From Tritrichomonas musculus (Eukaryota; Parabasalia; Tritrichomonadida; Tritrichomonadidae): a stretch of DNA of 64,000 nt. Shown here piece by piece: positions 20,571 through 29,669 of this stretch. The notes below the pieces were generated by a model, which worked only from the letters and a program-made list of their open reading frames with translations, did not search any database and was not told the origin of the DNA. Each line of letters begins with the position of its first letter. Positions within the stretch are counted from its first letter, which is position 1. The translations under genes were made by a program, and so were the position numbers. The stretch is from positions 5,828,001 through 5,892,000 of the forward strand of contig JAPFFF010000007.1 of NCBI GenBank assembly GCA_039105265.1, read 5' to 3'.

Positions 20571-21029
20571 TTTTCTTTGAAAAGAACGAAATATCTACCT
20601 ATAAAGCTATAATTTTATTTCAATTTAAATTCAAAACTTTTGAAAATAAAAAGTTTTTTTCAGAAGATGTAAAATTTTTTTCTAATACTTATTCAATAAG
20701 TAGAAGATAGAAAATTATAATTTTATGGAATAATTATGAATATGGGTTCATTTCTTTTACTATCTTTAATTTTTTAAAATTTTTATCTTTTATTGAATTC
20801 TTATTCAAAAATTAAAAGGCCTGTACGTTAAATCATATAATAAAATCTTCAATATTTTGAAAAAAATTCAGTAAATTAATATTAAAACATAAAATTTAGA
20901 ATAAATAAATAATTATTTGAAAAAGTTCAATTGCTTTTTTTTCAAATTTACAAATTAATCGTAAAAAGAAGATTGAGTGAATGACTTCTACAAATTCTGA
21001 AAATTTAAAATCAGTTCCCCTATATGATA
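20571..21029. other. Intergenic region upstream of the giant gene
   Basis: AT-rich DNA holding the presumed promoter of the giant coiled-coil gene (start at 20570, minus strand). Just before the ATG the minus strand reads TTTTCAAAG, at best a weak initiator. No other gene, repeat or RNA is evident. Confidence 0.5.
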
Positions 21030-21033
21030 CCTC

Positions 21034-22170
21034 TCAACAAGATAACACATTTATTTTTGTTATCCTTTGATCAAGTGCAGTCCCTGTTAATGAAATAGAT
21101 GTAGTTGTAGCAATTTCCTGATTATCAGGATTATCTAAAAGATTTAAAGAATCGATAACTTTAACACACCATTGCAATGTATTTATTTGTTCTTTGCTCT
21201 TTTTTAGGTTTTTGTTAGACATATAAAAATCGAAAACTGATCCTTTATGTGGTACTAATAAAACACTTTGAACATAATTTTTAGTTTGATAACGATGAAG
21301 TGGTAATCTGCCACTCATAAGATGAAGTTTTTTACGCAATTTGTATGCTTTATAGGTACAAATAGAAGTGCTATAATTATTGATATATTGGGCCATCTGT
21401 TGATAAGCTTCTGAAAAGATGCTTTGTCCTAGCATTAACTGTTTTAATGTTTCATTGACCATTTGACAATCAAAATCGATGTTTTCTGGATTGTTTATAC
21501 ATTCATTTAACGTTATTCCTGCTATATTTTCTCTTTTATTAATTTTAACAGGAAACTAAATTTCTTGTGACAATTTTCTTATTAAAATAGATCTTATTAA
21601 AATAGATCTTACAGCTACGCGAATAGCATTTTCATATGTATGATCGAAATGAGAAAATGTTCTCATCAAAGCAAAAAATAACTCAATGTCATGGCTTCCA
21701 AGACGATGAAGTGATAAATATTCTATTTCATCATTCATTATGGCAACTGCAATAGTTAATATTGTATTCATCATACTCCTAAGAAATATTTTATCACCGA
21801 AAAAAACTCCAATATATGTTTTTTGAAATCTTTGTTGAATCAGATCAGATTTTGGTGTATTCATAATTTCAATATAGTGTTTACGAAATATATTAAAAGA
21901 TACTTCAAGAAATCCTAGCCTTTTTTCTTTTGATAATGTAGGTGATCTTAAAGATTCGATGAAGAAAACGAAAGGCAAAATGAAATAACTAGTGTCATAT
22001 CTACCTGCACGAAGAGTTTCTACCAAAATAAACCATGAAAACAAGAGTATTTATATATTCATCCTTCATTGCTCCAGAGGAATTCTTGTCGGAAAAAACA
22101 GATCCTAAATTAACGCATTCTGAGAATAATTACACATTTAAACACTTCAACGTTTCAATATTTATCACAA
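21034..22170 (-). pseudogene. Decayed transposase-like reading frame
   Basis: Two open stretches in one frame, 22044-21556 and 21462-21034, are separated by a TAG at 21556-21558. The 31 codons between them are otherwise open and continue the same kind of sequence. More apparently related sequence, in a shifted frame, lies upstream to about 22170. The segment HRLGSHDIELFFALMRTFSHF resembles the C-terminal part of many DNA-transposon RNase H-fold transposases, where a conserved His/Asp/Glu cluster precedes an aromatic helix. I cannot name the family. The tandem duplication that encodes SILIRSILIR, near 21585-21610, looks like a slippage scar. The base composition is closer to coding DNA than to the flanks. 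It could instead be a broken copy of a multi-copy host gene family. No terminal repeats were found around it. Confidence 0.5.
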
Positions 22171-22174
22171 TAAT

Positions 22175-22849
22175 ATGATTAATTAATCACCCTCGTGCTC
22201 TCTTGAAAAGATGCATCGGGTTTGAAATTGGAATTTCCTCTAGCTTTGAACAAGCCGAGATAATTTGATAAAAATCATTTAATAAAATAGGTTAGATGTG
22301 CTTTTCAAAAAAATTATGATGTATGTAATCAAATGAAACATCACCGTCTGTTGCGCGATATCATGAGTACGGTTAGGTCAGGTGGCAGTTTAGGATGCAC
22401 ATCCTAACGTATACTACTCATGCAGTTCTAAAAAAAAAAATATTTTTCAGATTAATATGCTATTTCTAATCTTAGAAGACCTGCATCGAAATATTTATAA
22501 GAGAAAATCTTTCAAAGCAAATAGTACTATGTCTTAAGATCAATTCAGTTTTGATTCAAATTGAGCCAAAATATATACCATTGAAAGACCTCTGGGGACG
22601 GAAGGCTGTAGACTCGTTATGGCCCATCTCAAGGCTCAAGGCTCAAGGCAGGTTCAAGTGTCCTAGCATACAGAGACGCTGCACTAGGAATTAAGCATGC
22701 ATGCACGGAGAGTATCGAACCAAATCCAGCAAGGATTTATACTTGAGAGAGGCCATTTGGTGTCATTGATAGGGAATTTTGAAGAAGGTCTTATACGAAA
22801 CGCTAAAATCTTGGCATATAGATAACAACTTTATTCATAATTCTAAATA

Positions 22850-22850
<1 letters not shown>
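22175..22850. other. GC-richer unassigned segment with a hairpin
   Basis: This stretch is clearly less AT-rich than its surroundings but has no long reading frame. Around 22365-22430 it holds nested inverted repeats: TTAGGATG/CATCCTAA with a two-base loop, inside ATGAGTA/TACTCAT arms. Near 22626-22650 the heptamer AAGGCTC recurs in tandem. It could be a structured RNA gene, a transposon end or an old gene fragment. I could not match it to U1-U6 snRNA, 5S rRNA, SRP RNA or RNase P by eye. Confidence 0.4.

Positions 22851-22853
<3 letters not shown>

Positions 22854-22900
<47 letters not shown>
22854..22900. repeat. (AT)n microsatellite
   Basis: An uninterrupted alternating AT tract of about 47 bases, ending in AAATATATAAC. 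It is a simple-sequence repeat upstream of the BTB gene and a likely site of length variation between strains. Confidence 0.95.
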
Positions 22901-22904
<4 letters not shown>

Positions 22905-23002
22905 TATAACTTAAAAATGAAAAAATTATAAAATTTTCATATGGACAAATAAGCCATTAAAATATTGATAATAATATGGTTAAATTTTTTTACCCAAAAC
23001 CG

Positions 23003-23008
23003 TCATAA
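23003..23008 (+). promoter_or_regulatory. Putative initiator (Inr) of the BTB gene
   Basis: TCATAA with the presumed +1 A at 23005, ten bases before the ATG at 23015. Trichomonad core promoters use a TCA-pyrimidine-(T/A) initiator very close to the start codon. The motif is short and AT-rich DNA supplies chance matches, so position is the main support. Confidence 0.4.
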
Positions 23009-23014
23009 ATCAAA

Positions 23015-23731
23015 ATGGATTACACAAGAGACCTTTATTATCGAGATATATTTAATTATTATAATTTTTTTACTAGTGGTGATTTGACGGATTGTGAACT
23101 TCATGTCCATAAATGCAAGGAAGATCCTTCTTTTACAACCATCAAAGCCCACAAACTTATCCTTGCTAATTCGTCTTTATTTTTTAATAACGCATTTACA
23201 GCAGGAATGGAGGAATCAGAAACAGGCGTCACTGAAATTTATCAAAATCCACACAATTTAATTCCAAGAGTAATTGAATGGATGTACACAGGCAAAATAG
23301 ATTTTTCTGTTGGAGAGCTTATGCCACTTATTAATATCGCTCATAACTTTGAAATTACCAAACTTGAGTCAAAATTAAATTCTATTTTTGAACAGCATAT
23401 AAATAGTACAACAATTCTTGATTTTGCAAAAAAGTGCTATGACGATGAACTTCCAAAAGAACTACAGATGCTAGTTCCTTATATAGCTTCTCATTTTAAT
23501 GAATTACCAATATCTGAACTATCATCTACTTTAGATGTTTTTATATTTGCACAGGTCATTCAGCTTACTAATTTGTCAACAGAAGAGAAAGTTACCAAAA
23601 TAACAGAGTTTTTGCAAGATTGGAATCCATCGGAGGAAGAGAAAATTGCTTTATCAAAAGCTTTTGATCCAGAAGAGACCAATGAACTGAATTCTCTTGT
23701 GTTAAAACATAATATAACGTGGCTTCCATAA
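23015..23731 (+). CDS. BTB/POZ domain protein
   Basis: A 238-residue protein. Residues about 22-122 form a BTB/POZ domain: GDLTDCELHVH opens the fold, IKAHKLILANSSLFFNNAF is the classic 'H-x-x-(I/V)-L-A-x-x-S-x-x-F' motif, and VIEWMYTGKIDF is the typical C-terminal helix and turn. The remaining residues (about 123-235) are helical and look like a short BACK-type region. BTB domains dimerise and often recruit substrates to cullin-3 ubiquitin ligases. No Kelch, MATH or F5/8C partner domain is present here. The start is supported by an initiator-like TCATAA ten bases upstream. Its partner and target cannot be told from sequence. Confidence 0.85.
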   Translation: MDYTRDLYYRDIFNYYNFFTSGDLTDCELHVHKCKEDPSFTTIKAHKLILANSSLFFNNAFTAGMEESETGVTEIYQNPHNLIPRVIEWMYTGKIDFSVGELMPLINIAHNFEITKLESKLNSIFEQHINSTTILDFAKKCYDDELPKELQMLVPYIASHFNELPISELSSTLDVFIFAQVIQLTNLSTEEKVTKITEFLQDWNPSEEEKIALSKAFDPEETNELNSLVLKHNITWLP

Positions 23732-24221
23732 TTTCCTTAACGTAATTTGGATTAGAAATTGACGTTAAGTTTTCATTTTCACTCAATATTTCTGTTAAAA
23801 TTTAAAAAATGAAAATCATTGATAGTTATTAGTTATGATGAAGTTCTTTATCGATAGAAGTTCTTTGGATAAATTAATATGCATTCAAAGAAAAGCCACT
23901 TTCATTCAAAAAGTTGAATGATTTATGATTTGAACAATGAAATTTTATGAAAAAGTTAAATGTATTTTTAATAGCTAAACTTTTTCATAGAGAAATATAC
24001 AGTGCTAATCTCTTTTTTTTTATTATAAAAATAAATAAGTAAATATATTTTTATTATTTTTATGGAGTAAAGAAGATTTTATATTTCTCAATCTACAGTC
24101 TATTTCAATTTTCAACACATTATTATCTAAATACCATCGTTCAAAATTGAATTTTTCAATAATTTTCAATGTTTTATTCAGTCAAATAATGTAATTGTTA
24201 TGCATTTCACATTATAAAAAA
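23732..24221. other. AT-rich intergenic DNA
   Basis: About 490 bases between two plus-strand genes. I see A/T runs and a TCACAT initiator-like site at 24207-24212 close to the next start codon, but no other gene or repeat. Confidence 0.5.
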
Positions 24222-25097
24222 ATGGATGTAAGTACCCCTGAACAAAGGCCTATTAAATTATTTGTGATTAAACGCAAAAATAGCAAAGCTCTAACCAAGA
24301 GAACCCAACGAGATCATGAGGAAACGAATTTAAGACGAAGGAAATATGGGAAATTTTATGATAAAATAAGCCATACTCTAGATTCGCTTTTTTCTTGCAC
24401 TGCAAAACAGAGGTTGCTTCTTAATATTGCTGATTTTTTAGGAGCAAAATATAATATTACAATTGATAGGCTTGAAAAGCGTTCATACGAATGTTTAATA
24501 TGTTGGTATTGCAAAAATTGGGATATTATTTCTCTTGATGTAATTTTGTTTTCTAATGATTTATTTAAAATGAATAGAGCTTCAAATATAAATTATTATG
24601 ATTCCAAACAAATTATATATAATTCTGACATTTTACAAAAACAGATACAAATGCCCCCAAACACTAGTTATGGAACTATACCACCATCTCAGCCAGTGCA
24701 TTCAAATATAATTACTTCTAATTCCAATTTTAACAATTCATTCAACCAACTTGGAAAAGATAGCTTACTATCGACTCCAACTGCCAAATTTCCACCAATA
24801 ACAAATCTATTTTCTTTGTTGGAAATGAACGATCATCCACAAAATTTTAATAAATTATCTTCGTCAAATATTTCAAATGACCATTTACAGTATAATGAAT
24901 CAATTATGATGAAAAGCAATGATGATAAAACAAATAATTATGCTATGAAAAAAACACATGTTATTCGACATGTTATTTCCAATAGTATTTCTATTAATAA
25001 TATAAATGAAGATATAAAGAACAATAAAGATACTTATACTGATACCAATAAGCCGCCATATATGCCTATTCGTTTTAGAGATTACATATCTAGCTAA
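24222..25097 (+). CDS. Possible bHLH-like nuclear protein, Asn/Ser-rich tail
   Basis: A 291-residue protein. The start is taken at 24222 (MDVSTPEQRP), because TCACATT lies 13-15 bases upstream and in-frame sequence further upstream has no ATG. Residues about 30-80 are basic then amphipathic: QRDHEETNLRRRKYGKF, a helix with hydrophobic spacing (KISHTLDSLF), a short loop, and a second helix beginning with Lys (KQRLLLNIADFL). This order resembles a divergent basic helix-loop-helix, but the Glu that reads the E-box is Asn here. A conserved-looking segment with SYECLICWYCKNW follows near 95-110. The rest is low-complexity Asn, Ser and Pro. It could instead be another helical DNA-binding family. 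Confidence 0.45.
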   Translation: MDVSTPEQRPIKLFVIKRKNSKALTKRTQRDHEETNLRRRKYGKFYDKISHTLDSLFSCTAKQRLLLNIADFLGAKYNITIDRLEKRSYECLICWYCKNWDIISLDVILFSNDLFKMNRASNINYYDSKQIIYNSDILQKQIQMPPNTSYGTIPPSQPVHSNIITSNSNFNNSFNQLGKDSLLSTPTAKFPPITNLFSLLEMNDHPQNFNKLSSSNISNDHLQYNESIMMKSNDDKTNNYAMKKTHVIRHVISNSISINNINEDIKNNKDTYTDTNKPPYMPIRFRDYISS

Positions 25098-25340
25098 GGA
25101 AATGCTCCATCTTAAAAAAGAATATATGATCATATTCCATTGGTTCTTTATTGAATTTATGATATCAACAGCAATACTTTGAATTATTATGGTATTTTAA
25201 TTATTTTTTTGATAATTCTGTTTTTGAAATAAAAGATTGCCTTTCCGATTAATGATATTGATGTCTCTTCAAATTTGAAATCTTGTTAAGAGTAATTTCA
25301 TGAAGCTTGATCTGATATTTTAATAAGTATAAAAGATGAG

Positions 25341-25349
25341 AAAAAAAAA
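25341..25349 (-). terminator. Pol III terminator of tRNA-Ser
   Basis: Nine T residues on the minus strand directly after the discriminator base of tRNA-Ser. This is the usual RNA polymerase III stop signal. Confidence 0.8.
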
Positions 25350-25431
25350 CGACACGAACCAGATTCGAACTGATGAGGGATAAACCCATGGGGACTCAAA
25401 TCCCACGCCTTAACCACTCGGCCATCGTGCC
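25350..25431 (-). tRNA. tRNA-Ser(UGA)
   Basis: An 82-base class II tRNA on the minus strand. The acceptor pairs GGCACGA with TCGTGTC (one G-U pair), and the discriminator base is G, as expected for serine. The D arm is GCC...GGC, and the anticodon stem-loop TGGGA-TTTGAGT-CCCCA places TGA at 34-36, with a mismatch at 31-39. There is a short variable arm (GGG/CCC) and a T arm with loop TTCGAAT. No intron. A run of T follows on the minus strand. Confidence 0.9.
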
Positions 25432-25523
25432 CTACATAATTTTAAAATTACATTTATATAAGAAAATATATTAAATGCATTTCTCACTTTTTCAAATCCA
25501 AAATTGAACTTCTATGAAATAAT

Positions 25524-26765
25524 ATGAATGTACTTGAGCAAAATTTTTCTTCATACGAAAAATCTAATGATGATTCAAATAAATTGGATCAAAATGAAAA
25601 TGAATATATTGTCCAACCAGGCGATACCCTTGATTCAATTGCAATGAAACTTAACCTCTCACCTTCAAGAATTCAAATAATTAATGAATTATATCCTCCA
25701 GTTATTAAAATAGGAGATAAATTGAAAATTGAATCACCAGAAGAAATGACTCATTGCCAACATCAAATATTCGTTATTTTATCTTCTAATAATATTGAAC
25801 TTCCGGGTATAATTACATTTTATCCAGATTCATTTGTTTTTGAGCAGAGGCAACTAAGCCCTAATTCTGAAAAAACTGTTTTGAATATTAATATTGTCAG
25901 TGTTATTAGTTGTAATATTGTCCCACATCCAAAAGTTCCTGCAGAATTACAGACTTCACCATCAGAAGCTGCAATAATGATCCTTTGCTACCTTGCTGAT
26001 CCTGTTGACCCAATTTCTGTTGAAGCTTTATCATTTGTTTCTAGCCGAGTTGAATTAAATGTTTTACAATATCATATATTGCATAAATCTAAAGCCAAAC
26101 AAAAAGAAATTAAATTTTCAAAACCACAACAATCAATAAAAGTTGCAGAACAAAAATCTGTTGAATTACTTGAAATCAATAAACTTCCTTCAAACTGCCG
26201 ACGATCTTTACCAGATTTTTCCAATTTTTTCCAATTATATGGAACTTCACACATAATTGATAAAATCCATTTAGTTGAACTTCGGAAATCACTTCCATTC
26301 CATGTCAGGCGCTTTTCATGGCGTAATATTTATACACTTTCAGTTGATGGTTCAAGCTTTGTTCGGCTATTTAATTCTACAAAGAAAGCACCAGAATGCA
26401 TCATGCTTATACAGACCAACAAAAATGAAAAAATTGGCTGCTATTTATCAAGAGGTCTTAAATATTCGCCACGACCATATGGCTCAGGAGAAACATTTGT
26501 TTTCACTTTTGCTCTTTCATCATCAATTCAAGTTTTTAGGTGGAGCACAAGAAATGATGCATTTGTTTCAGCAAATGAATCACAAATCATGATTGGAGAT
26601 CCTCGTGGAGGTGATCTTCATGCTGGTGATGGTGCTGCAATTTGGATAGATAATAAAATGCTTAATGGAGTTTCTTCTAAATGCCCAACATTCAATTCAC
26701 CGCCACTTGTAAAAAGCTCAAAGTTTAAAATTGATGATATTGAAATTTGGGAATTATGCGTGTAA
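25524..26765 (+). CDS. OXR1/NCOA7-like protein: LysM, GRAM-like segment, TLDc
   Basis: A 413-residue protein with the order typical of eukaryotic OXR1 proteins. Residues about 28-70 are a LysM motif (YIVQPGDTLDSIAMKLNLSP...IKIGDKLKI). Residues about 75-190 resemble a GRAM-like strand region (ELPGIITFYPDSFVFEQRQ). Residues about 245-413 are a TLDc domain, with WRNIYTLSVDGSSF, FGGA-like spacing replaced by YGSGETFVFTF, and the closing phrases GDPRGGDLHAGDGAAIWID and IEIWEL. TLDc proteins protect against oxidative damage, and in animals and yeast they bind the V-ATPase. That biochemistry is from the family, not seen here. A TCACTT motif at 25483 is a possible initiator 39 bases upstream. The product should be cytosolic. 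Confidence 0.85.
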   Translation: MNVLEQNFSSYEKSNDDSNKLDQNENEYIVQPGDTLDSIAMKLNLSPSRIQIINELYPPVIKIGDKLKIESPEEMTHCQHQIFVILSSNNIELPGIITFYPDSFVFEQRQLSPNSEKTVLNINIVSVISCNIVPHPKVPAELQTSPSEAAIMILCYLADPVDPISVEALSFVSSRVELNVLQYHILHKSKAKQKEIKFSKPQQSIKVAEQKSVELLEINKLPSNCRRSLPDFSNFFQLYGTSHIIDKIHLVELRKSLPFHVRRFSWRNIYTLSVDGSSFVRLFNSTKKAPECIMLIQTNKNEKIGCYLSRGLKYSPRPYGSGETFVFTFALSSSIQVFRWSTRNDAFVSANESQIMIGDPRGGDLHAGDGAAIWIDNKMLNGVSSKCPTFNSPPLVKSSKFKIDDIEIWELCV

Positions 26766-26915
26766 TTAAATATTCTTTTTATAGAATTGCTATTTTATTT
26801 TATCTTATTAGAAATTATATATCAAGAAAGATCTCAATATATTAAATGGAGCAAATAATAAAATATATTTTTTTCTTTTATTGTTTTATACTTTATTTTA
26901 AAAATATTTTTGGTA

Positions 26916-26987
26916 GGGTAAGTAGTGTAATGGTTAGCATTATTGATTGTGGCTCAATAGACCCGTGTTCGATTCACGGCTTACCCA
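26916..26987 (+). tRNA. tRNA-His(GUG)
   Basis: A 72-base cloverleaf. The acceptor GGGTAAG pairs perfectly with CTTACCC, and the discriminator is A. The anticodon stem-loop ATTGA-TTGTGGC-TCAAT places GTG at 34-36. The T arm is CCGTG-TTCGATT-CACGG. Base -1 in the genome is A, so the extra 5' G of histidine tRNA would have to be added after transcription, as in other eukaryotes. No intron. Confidence 0.93.
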
Positions 26988-26990
26988 GAC

Positions 26991-26999
26991 TTTTTTTTT
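26991..26999 (+). terminator. Pol III terminator of tRNA-His
   Basis: A run of nine T residues three bases after the mature 3' end of tRNA-His, the usual RNA polymerase III stop. Confidence 0.8.
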
Positions 27000-27094
27000 A
27001 TTTTATTTTTTGATTAAAAATGATTTTTATTAACAATATAATTGTCGTAAAAATTCAAATATCAAAAAAGATATATCGCAACAATTGATATAAT

Positions 27095-27889
27095 TTATTG
27101 GCTATTTTGTAAATCAGCAATAGTCTGTATGACAATAGCCAAAGATTCCGGTGACAATTCTGGAAGTAGCGCCAAAACAGCGGTTAAGGCTCTTTCGTCG
27201 CTTTTTCCACCATTGCTATAGTTACTTGAGTTATTATAATTATTTGTATTATTATAATTATTCGTATTATTATAATTATTAGCATTAGAATGCCCATACC
27301 TGGATGGACGCATCGTTTGGTATTGTGGCTGATGCATTTGATGATGAAAATTGTTATTACTGTCATAATTTGGATGGTTTTGATGTTGTTGAGTTTGAGA
27401 AAAAGAAGCATTGGTTGATGAGTATTGACTGTCCAAAGATGAACATGATCGTCTATGATTAGATTGCATACTAGTTTGCGGCTGTGGAATTTGATTTGTA
27501 TCAATATCATCAAACTTTTCGAGTTGTGGAAGAATTTGTAACACGGTTTGCCTATAATTAGGCGAATTTGCAATAGGGTTTTCTGAGAGTGATAAATTTT
27601 TGAGAAATCTTAAACCGCTAAGATAAGTTAATTCATGAAAATCTGAAATGTTATTTTGTCTGAGATAAAGTTCCCTCAACTTACGACAGTTAGCAAGTGG
27701 GGCTAGATTGCAGATCTGATTGACAGGAAGAGAGCAAATTTCCACATTTGGCATTCTTTCAAATAAAGATATGTCTCTTAAATTAAACCCCCACATATTC
27801 AATGCCTTTACATCAGTGAGAGAATTAGCACGCGTCTTTGTAAGGACCATGTGCTCTGTGAGGACTGAGTTATTAGAGTGCTCATCCAT
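27095..27889 (-). CDS. CFAP410: CFAP410 (C21orf2) orthologue, leucine-rich repeat protein
   Basis: A 264-residue protein. The N-terminal leucine-rich repeat domain (about residues 10-125) follows the animal CFAP410 pattern closely: LTEHMVLTKTRANSLTDVKA, LNMWGFNLRDIS, LRELYLRQNNISDFHEL, LSLSENPIANSPNYRQTVL and LPQLEKFDD. The last 30 or so residues (RALTAVLALLPELSPESLAIV) match the short C-terminal helical domain that oligomerises in known orthologues. The linker is Asn, Gln, Tyr and His-rich, with tandem NNYNNT repeats near 203-228. CFAP410 works with NEK1 at basal bodies and cilia in animals and trypanosomes. Here that fits a flagellate. The ATG at 27889 heads the conserved region. Confidence 0.88.
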   Translation of the reverse strand: MDEHSNNSVLTEHMVLTKTRANSLTDVKALNMWGFNLRDISLFERMPNVEICSLPVNQICNLAPLANCRKLRELYLRQNNISDFHELTYLSGLRFLKNLSLSENPIANSPNYRQTVLQILPQLEKFDDIDTNQIPQPQTSMQSNHRRSCSSLDSQYSSTNASFSQTQQHQNHPNYDSNNNFHHQMHQPQYQTMRPSRYGHSNANNYNNTNNYNNTNNYNNSSNYSNGGKSDERALTAVLALLPELSPESLAIVIQTIADLQNSQ

Positions 27890-28276
27890 TTTTTGATGTG
27901 GACAAATAAACTTTAAAAAAGTTATTCATAAAGTTTTTATAAAAACTTTTTTTTATTCAAAAATTTATCATGCTCTATTAGAATTTCAACAATTTAATCT
28001 TTAAATCTTTAAATCTTTTAATTTATTACAAAACAGGCTACAATATTAATTATATTATTTTGAAATTGCATTATTCATTGATTATTTGAAGTTGATGAAG
28101 AAAGAAATACACTAAAAATTCTCACTAACAATTAGTCGAAATGAATATTTTCTAAATTCGTTTCACAAATATTACAAAAAAAAAGTCAAATAAATATTTA
28201 CAAATTAAAACATTTAAAATAATATACAATATAATAACAACATGTTCAAAACAACTAAAACAAATAAATAGACATA
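27890..28276. other. Intergenic DNA between two minus-strand genes
   Basis: AT-rich DNA with the promoter of the CFAP410-like gene at its left edge and the 3' flank of the IBD gene at its right. Nothing else recognisable. Confidence 0.5.
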
Positions 28277-29656
28277 TTATGATGATGATAAAACAATATT
28301 ATTATCTTTTGATGAATTTGATAATGAAGAAGGAGAGTATAATGAATCAGATTTTATATCAGGAAGCCCTTCCAATTGAATAGAAGCAATTTCATTTTCA
28401 GTTGAATCCATTCGAAATGATTTTTTTATATGTTCCAAATAACGGCAATCATCTGTTTCATTTATTACAATATCTTCATTTATATTTTCTCTTATCTTTG
28501 ATTTAGGAATTTCAATGAATCCATGGGAAGGAAAATAACCTTTAGATGTGAAAAACGTAGAAGCAGCTTTTTTCAAATCAAGGAAGTTACCAAAAGCTTC
28601 TTGATTAACTTGGATAATTGTTTTTGAAACCCATCTGATACCGATATAGTAAAATAATTGCGGTTTAAAACGCGTAATTTGCAGAGAATTCCAAAGCTTG
28701 TGCTCAAATCGAATTTTGGAAGAGCATCTGGCATGGAAAAAACTCGAAATCAAGTCCTCTAAGGTAACTTCATCTTGATTGCTGGCCCATACTTCAGTTG
28801 GAAAAAAATTTAATTTCGAAGGGGAAATTTTGAATTTGGAGAGGTCATTAAAACCATTATTGCTGCTAATACCAATAGAATTATTAAGGGCATTATCAAA
28901 ATTATTACTTTCGTTAAAGTGATTTTGATGCTGGCTTGTGCATGGAAAATTAATTTGTATAGATGGAGATATTTGTTTAAATGGCAAAAATGGTCCGTCT
29001 TTCCCTGTGAATGCAAAGTTTTGAAATGATAAATCAGATTTGATTTCATTTTGATACGACGTGTTGGACGGAATACTTGTTTGTGCAGAGGTTGTACTAA
29101 GAGAAGTTGAAAAGGAAGGATGCATTTGCTTATTTTGATCTGAAACATTAGAGAGAGGAAGAAAATTATATAAATGACTTTGGTGCTGTACTTGTTGGTT
29201 TGACGATAATTCTTGCGGAAAATTAGGGCTAGTTTTACTCTCTTCTGGTAGGTTACTTTTAGGAATGCTTTTGAAAAGAAAATCTTTGTTTTGTGATGAG
29301 TAAAATATTTCAAAGTTATTTCCATTATTGCGAATTGAATCTTTTTTATTAGGATCTGTAGTATTTTTTTCAGCAATCGTTTGAAATTGTATTGCTCCTG
29401 GGTTCAAATTCTGAAATGAATTTGAAAAAACTTTTAAATTGGTAGATTGACAATTTGGCTCATAGTTGAAAAAATTAATATTATCTTTATTACCATTTAA
29501 TTTCAGATCACTTTTGCTTTGATCATTAGTCGTATTGAATTTGTTTTTAAGAGTTTGGTTCAAATTTGCGAAGAGGACATCAAGCGATATTTTATTGTTA
29601 AAATTTTCTCCTAAAGATGAAGAATTTGCATCGACTGACTTAGGAATCTCACTCAT
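28277..29656 (-). CDS. Initiator-binding domain (IBD) transcription factor-like protein
   Basis: A 459-residue protein when started at 29656 (MSEIPKSV). An upstream in-frame ATG at 29716 exists, but an initiator-like TCATTC with its A at 29673 lies between them and favours 29656. Residues 1 to about 285 are low-complexity Ser, Asn, Gln and Phe sequence. Residues about 299-385 look like the winged-helix DNA-binding domain of the Trichomonas initiator-binding protein IBP39: FEHKLWNSLQIT, then YYIGIRWVSKTIIQVNQEAF, then GYFPSHGFIEI. IBP39 binds the Inr of protein-coding genes and recruits RNA polymerase II. The family is restricted to parabasalids as far as I know, which supports the taxonomic call. 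The C-terminus is Ser-rich and acidic. Possible autoregulation through its own Inr is inference. Confidence 0.7.
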   Translation of the reverse strand: MSEIPKSVDANSSSLGENFNNKISLDVLFANLNQTLKNKFNTTNDQSKSDLKLNGNKDNINFFNYEPNCQSTNLKVFSNSFQNLNPGAIQFQTIAEKNTTDPNKKDSIRNNGNNFEIFYSSQNKDFLFKSIPKSNLPEESKTSPNFPQELSSNQQVQHQSHLYNFLPLSNVSDQNKQMHPSFSTSLSTTSAQTSIPSNTSYQNEIKSDLSFQNFAFTGKDGPFLPFKQISPSIQINFPCTSQHQNHFNESNNFDNALNNSIGISSNNGFNDLSKFKISPSKLNFFPTEVWASNQDEVTLEDLISSFFHARCSSKIRFEHKLWNSLQITRFKPQLFYYIGIRWVSKTIIQVNQEAFGNFLDLKKAASTFFTSKGYFPSHGFIEIPKSKIRENINEDIVINETDDCRYLEHIKKSFRMDSTENEIASIQLEGLPDIKSDSLYSPSSLSNSSKDNNIVLSSS

Positions 29657-29669
29657 AAAAACAAAATTT

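Noticed and set aside
25524-26765. Bacterial cell-wall LysM protein acquired by transfer.
   Set aside because: The LysM is fused to TLDc as in eukaryotic OXR1, and composition is like neighbouring genes.
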